Source of the DNA: Tritrichomonas musculus
Lineage: Eukaryota; Parabasalia; Tritrichomonadida; Tritrichomonadidae
Length of the DNA: 20,508 nucleotides
Direction: 5' to 3'
NCBI GenBank assembly: GCA_039105265.1
Contig: JAPFFF010000531.1
Location: 1 to 20,508, forward strand
Under the pieces are notes generated by a model. It was given only the letters and a program-made list of their open reading frames with translations, did no database searches and was not told the DNA's origin. Positions 16,954 through 20,508 of this stretch are shown piece after piece. Each line of letters starts with the position of its first letter. The stretch's first letter is position 1. Made by a program: the position numbers and the translations under genes.

Positions 16954-18378
16954 CTAAATTATTTTCAATCTAAATGATTTGTCATGGATTTCTTTTATTG
17001 TTAATTTGTTAGTTGCAAGTTTTTGAGCATCAGATAATTCCAAATTTGATTCAACAATTCTCTCTAATACTGATTTATCATAATGACGCACAGCACGAGC
17101 TGCACCTCGTCTCACGCCAATGCACAACAATGGTGTGCTGTTTATAATTTGACAGCTCGTATATATTCCTGCAGACCGGAAAGCTGCTGTCACATTTTTT
17201 GGGCTGGCGGCTTTCCAAAGTGAATCGATTAATCTGCATATTCTGTTTGTGTGTGTGGTTAGTTCTTTTTCTCCTTTTATTGATCCGTTTTGGCGTTTAG
17301 AATTTCCAAATATGTTTAAGTCAAGCGCCTGAAGCTGATCACTGGCATGCGCTACAATAAAATGTACTATTATTCCAAAGTCTTCAAAATTAATCAATTC
17401 TGTGATTTGCTGGTGAGATATGAAATTATCCATCAGTAACAGAACATGTCCATTATAATTGTATTTTTGCCTTTTGAGTTTCAGATGAGGCAGGAAAATT
17501 TGTTCAAACCATTTCTTCAAATTTGAAGTGGTTAAAAAACCTCTTGATTGTTTGCAGAGTAAATACTTATCAGGCGAGATAATACTATGGATTTCAGAAT
17601 CAACTGTTGCTCTGTTAGTTATGACTAGTGGTTCAATCCAATCTGAATTTGTGGTAATACAAAAGAGAGCTGTGATTCTTTTTCCAGTTCGTTCCACTGG
17701 ATATTTAATGGTGGCTTTGTCGTAGTTTCTTCTGACTAAAACAAAATGTTGTTGTGAATCAACAAAATCTTGAATTCCAACTTCATCAAGATTGTACACG
17801 AAATATGGATGAACATCTTTAATAATTTCTTCAAGATCTTTGAAATAACGATCAATATCAACAGGATCGGCTTCAAGCCTTTTTGAATCCATCGGAATTC
17901 CGATAACAGATTTGAAATGATCTGAAAAGTTTCTATTGATTATGTGTCGAAGAGTTTCCTTGTTTATTTCTTTGTGTAGTGCTACATACACGAATTCGTT
18001 GATTTCATCATAAGTTAAGCACGATTCATCAACATGAGTATTAATGTAGTTGAACAATTCATGGAGCTCTTCTTCCTTTAAGCAAGGAGGTCTTCCATCG
18101 GATAAGACGCCATTCTTGTATTTGGTTTCTTGATCTTTGACTATTCCTTTGTTTACAAACCACATCTCTCCAATTCTTCGGTAAGAGATTTGATACTTTT
18201 CTTGTCTAAAATGCTGGCATGCTAGACCTATTTGCTCACGAAAAGTTTGTGCATTAATAAAAGTTTGGTCTCTTTGAAGTTCGTCCACCATTGCTTGTTC
18301 AATATCATTTGTCGGTTCCAACATTCTGTACTTTTTCGGGCCCAAAAGTTCTTTGGAGCTTGATCCCTTTTTGGTCAT
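16954..18378 (-). CDS. DDE transposase, pogo/CENP-B-like (DDE_1 superfamily)
   Basis: The product has 474 residues and no interruption. Residues about 64-100 look like a helix-turn-helix (SYRRIGEMWFVNKGIVKD) followed by a GRPP hinge, and about 122-155 like a second DNA-binding helical unit, as in pogo and CENP-B relatives. The catalytic core has D198 in VYNLDEVGIQ, D317 in LLLMDNFISH and D353 in QLQALDLNIFG, matching the N.DE, DN...H and LQPLD blocks of DDE_1 with 35 residues between the last two acids; D347 is a less likely third residue. It would cut and rejoin its own terminal repeats at TA sites. The start is set by an ATG 16 bases after an Inr-like TCACTTT. The tail contains a basic GVRRGAARAVR segment. 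Domesticated use is unlikely because the terminal repeats are intact. Confidence 0.9.
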   Translation of the reverse strand: MTKKGSSSKELLGPKKYRMLEPTNDIEQAMVDELQRDQTFINAQTFREQIGLACQHFRQEKYQISYRRIGEMWFVNKGIVKDQETKYKNGVLSDGRPPCLKEEELHELFNYINTHVDESCLTYDEINEFVYVALHKEINKETLRHIINRNFSDHFKSVIGIPMDSKRLEADPVDIDRYFKDLEEIIKDVHPYFVYNLDEVGIQDFVDSQQHFVLVRRNYDKATIKYPVERTGKRITALFCITTNSDWIEPLVITNRATVDSEIHSIISPDKYLLCKQSRGFLTTSNLKKWFEQIFLPHLKLKRQKYNYNGHVLLLMDNFISHQQITELINFEDFGIIVHFIVAHASDQLQALDLNIFGNSKRQNGSIKGEKELTTHTNRICRLIDSLWKAASPKNVTAAFRSAGIYTSCQIINSTPLLCIGVRRGAARAVRHYDKSVLERIVESNLELSDAQKLATNKLTIKEIHDKSFRLKII

Positions 18379-18388
18379 TAATAAGATA

Positions 18389-18395
18389 AAAGTGA
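18389..18395 (-). promoter_or_regulatory. Initiator-like element of the transposase
   Basis: On the minus strand this reads TCACTTT, a full match to TCAYW, with 16 bases between its TCA and the ATG at 18378. A mobile element carrying a host-type Inr would be transcribed by the host machinery without needing flanking promoters. Confidence 0.55.
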
Positions 18396-18512
18396 AGTGA
18401 TCATCAAAATTTTGGTTATTTTATAGCAAAAAGCCGTTTATTTCTATACAAATGAAGAGATCATTAAAATTTTGATTATTTTTTTTTTAAAAAGCCGTTT
18501 ATTTCAACTTTT
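18393..18512. repeat. Two-unit 60 bp imperfect tandem repeat upstream of the transposase
   Basis: Units 18393-18452 and 18453-18512 start TGAAGTGATCATCAAAATTT and TGAAGAGATCATTAAAATTT and both contain AAAGCCGTTTATTTC, with one base of length difference near the middle. Similarity is about 80 percent by eye. Each unit begins over an Inr-like sequence on the transposase strand (TCACTT and TCATTT), so the tandem appears to duplicate the promoter unit. Confidence 0.7.
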
Positions 18513-18578
18513 TGAATTGCTAAATGGTTCTCATTCATATCATCGTTTCCCACTTTATTATTTTTCATTCAATCAACA

Positions 18579-18615
18579 AAAAATTGAATACTTTCACCTC
18601 ACCGTTATCCACTTT
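18579..18615 (-). repeat. Right terminal inverted repeat of the pogo-like transposon
   Basis: This is the perfect inverted complement of 16375-16411, ending CCACTTT and followed by TT and the TA of the presumed target duplication at 18617-18618. Confidence 0.9.
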
Positions 18616-18618
18616 TTA

Positions 18619-20366
18619 CCTGGATAATTTTTATAACTTTGAAAGGTAAAATTATTCTTATTCAATTATTTGAATGTCCTTACAAAAAGTCTGTTTTGGG
18701 AGATCAGTACCAAAATGGAAAATGATTCAAAAAATGGAAAATCGTACTTTTTTATAAAAAAAAAAAGATATAACAAAAAATAAAAATTGAAAAGAAACTT
18801 TCAAAAAGTTAGATTTCCCTTTTTTTTATTCTCAAAAAAATTCAAAAAAAATTTAATGAATATTTGGTCATATACTCAGAAAAGTGGAATTTCCCATTAA
18901 AAATACGTTTTTAGTTTTGTTACTGTAATGTATATTAATATAAATGTTTTCGAAATAAAAAAGCCGTCATAGGCCTTTTAAATAAATAACGAAATAATTC
19001 TCCCAAAATAAAATAGTTAAAACTTTTTCAATATCGCAGTCAATTCAAATAAAATTAGTGATGTTATTAAAAAACGCTCCATATTTCATGGAACTATCAT
19101 TATTATAATATTCGAACTAAATAAAAAGGAAAATAATAGAGTTTTTGAATATAGTAATGTATGAATGAACAGAAATCAAAAAAATTATAAATTATTTTTG
19201 TTTTTCTTTAAAAAAAAATATTAAAGAATGTAAGTATTTTGATCTGATCAATGTATAAGTATTAAAAAAATGAAAAAAAGTCAAATAATTATTAACCTGA
19301 AACAAATATTATTGGTAAATTCAATAAAAAAGTTTTTTTAAAAAAAAAGTAATGTTTTATATTGTAATTTAACTAATATAAAGCAATTTTAATAAAATTT
19401 TATATATGGTTTTGTATATTTTCAAGTTATTATAGTGAAATCAAAACAAAATGGAAACAAAAATGGTATTAAAATCTTAAATTGAATAGACTGCTGTCAG
19501 TAATTGTCAGAAATCCTATCAATACCATGATTCTCGTTCACTGATTATGGTAATTGAATATTTATCTGCATGTTTGAAAAAGTGTTCGAACCCTTTTTAA
19601 TTTATTCAAATATTCCTTTTTTTTTTTTCAAAATATTCAGATTATTTGATTAGCAGAAAACTTAAAAATAAAATAAAATTGTGTTTTTATTAAACTTTTT
19701 TGTGTGTTAAATGATGAATGAATTACTTTCTTTAGGTTCAGAAAAATTCAAATCATTCAGAAAAAATTGTTTTACATAACTCAATTTTATTTTTATTTTT
19801 ATCGGGGTTCGTTTTTTTGAAATGTTATTTCATTTTAACGGTTTCTTGATTGTTTCGATTAAAAATATTAATTTTTTCTGAGTAAATAAGCGATACCCTG
19901 ATTGAAATCACTATTTCGATGAAGAAACAATATATAATTAATTTTTTTAAATTCATAATATCATCAGGAATTTTACAAAAAATTTTAAAAGATAAACAAT
20001 TTATTTGTGATAAATAGCACAATAGATAGATGATTTGTGAGGAATTTGAAATAATTATTAATATCACACCATGGATTAGAGATTAATCATTCTATTCATC
20101 AATTAAAAATTTAGTTAACAGCTACAAAAAAGATAAAAAGATTATGTGTTGTGTGTTACTTAATACTTGCAATATGAAATTCGTTTTTTTTGGTTCATTC
20201 ATTTCATTTACAATAGGATTAAAATTAAAAGCATTGAATTTTATAAAGTTCAAGCATTTGAAAATCTGGGTTACAATTCAAAGAACAAAAAAAAAAGGAG
20301 GTTAAGATGAAAATCAGAAATACCAAAATGATGAATAATTAAAGAATTTTATGAAATTGATATATA
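18619..20366. other. Long AT-rich region without a recognisable gene
   Basis: About 1.75 kb of very AT-rich DNA with many A and T runs. Two near copies of AAAATGGAAAATGATTC/CGTAC lie at about 18712-18746. I find no tRNA or rRNA motif, no terminal repeats and no protein family. The longest frame (minus strand, about 19825-20067) begins at GTG and reads as Ile/Asn-rich background. Confidence 0.55.
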
Positions 20367-20508
20367 ATGGAAAAGAAATATTTATCATCTTCTTTACCTC
20401 AGAACCATATGGTCAAATATTTCGCCAATAGGACATTGTCAAGGAAATTTCTACTTCAATTTTTGAAAAGAAAGTTCAACATTAAAAAATTGAATAGATT
20501 AAAGACTT
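20367..20508 (+). CDS. Possible start of a gene running off the right edge
   Basis: From the ATG at 20367 the frame stays open to the window end, 47 codons (MEKKYLSSSLPQNHMVKYFA, then a basic Leu/Phe/Lys-rich run with FLLQFLKRKF). An in-frame TGA lies a few codons upstream, which supports this ATG as the first one. Base composition here is less AT-rich than the preceding 1.7 kb, and a frame this long is unlikely by chance at such A/T content. No Inr of good quality is seen directly upstream. The product is not recognisable from so short a piece. Confidence 0.4.
   Translation, partial: MEKKYLSSSLPQNHMVKYFANRTLSRKFLLQFLKRKFNIKKLNRLKT

Larger units (their letters stand above)
16374..18616. mobile_element. 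Pogo/CENP-B-like DNA transposon with perfect 37 bp terminal inverted repeats
   Basis: AAAGTGGATAACGGTGAGGT and the following 17 bases (16375-16411) recur without a mismatch as the inverted complement at 18579-18615. Each end is followed outward by TA (16372-16373 and 18617-18618), the target duplication expected of the Tc1/mariner/pogo superfamily. The element is about 2.24 kb and holds a single uninterrupted DDE transposase on the minus strand. Identical ends and an open frame indicate a recent insertion that may still be mobile. It lies in a gene-poor interval and interrupts no visible gene. Confidence 0.85.
16328..18646. repeat. Second, outer inverted repeat around the transposon
   Basis: CCTTCAAAAGTTATAAA at 16328-16344 is nearly the inverted complement of TTTATAACTTTGAAAGG at 18630-18646. 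It lies 30 bases outside the left transposon end and 14 outside the right. Either the element is larger than its perfect ends suggest, or it landed inside a palindromic sequence. Confidence 0.5.

Noticed and set aside
3673-18504. CCGTTTATT occurring at about 3673, 7287, 18434 and 18494 as a shared promoter motif
   Set aside because: Two of the four copies belong to one tandem repeat and one is far from any gene start, so the evidence for a common regulatory element is thin.
19825-20067. 80-codon minus-strand frame
   Set aside because: It begins at GTG, has an Ile/Asn/Ser-rich composition typical of translated AT-rich background and has no domain.

Overview
The window looks like nuclear DNA from a parabasalid protist, most likely a Tritrichomonas or Trichomonas relative. 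It is very AT-rich, especially between genes. The long open reading frames show no introns, and the proteins carry long runs of Asn, Gln, Ser and Asp. One gene (12279-13508) encodes an initiator-binding domain, a transcription-factor fold known from trichomonads. Several genes have a TCAYW-type initiator (Inr) close to the ATG, as expected for that lineage. The assignment rests on these features and was not tested by a database search.

Layout from left to right: (1) 2-3118 (+) is the 3' part of a large gene that enters from the left edge. I do not recognise the product; it has a CxxC...CxxC zinc-ribbon-like motif. (2) 3700-6945 (+) encodes a protein with four BRCT domains, TopBP1/Dpb11-like, and a long disordered acidic tail. 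(3) 6946-8920 is a 2 kb gene-free stretch with a TTAA-bounded MITE-like element, a 160 bp hairpin element and scattered copies of a 9-mer. (4) 8921-11866 (+) encodes an importin-beta-type HEAT protein, probably importin-7/8-like. (5) 12279-13508 (+) is the initiator-binding-domain gene. (6) 13807-15579 (-), convergent with it, encodes a Sec1/Munc18 protein of the Vps33 type. (7) 15580-16373 is AT-rich and holds an isolated GC-rich hairpin. (8) 16374-18616 is an apparently whole pogo/CENP-B-like DNA transposon with perfect 37 bp terminal repeats and an uninterrupted transposase on the minus strand. (9) 18617-20366 is AT-rich and shows no gene. (10) A reading frame opening at 20367 runs off the right edge and may be the start of another gene.

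The host genes do not form a pathway or operon. They cover DNA-damage/replication scaffolding, nuclear transport, basal transcription and endolysosomal membrane fusion, each apparently transcribed on its own. The accessory content is the transposon, the MITE-like elements and the hairpins. The points most worth a second look are the intact transposon with its duplicated promoter unit, the orphan TTAA element, the GC-rich hairpin, the repeated acidic motif in the BRCT protein, and the dyad upstream of the initiator-binding gene.
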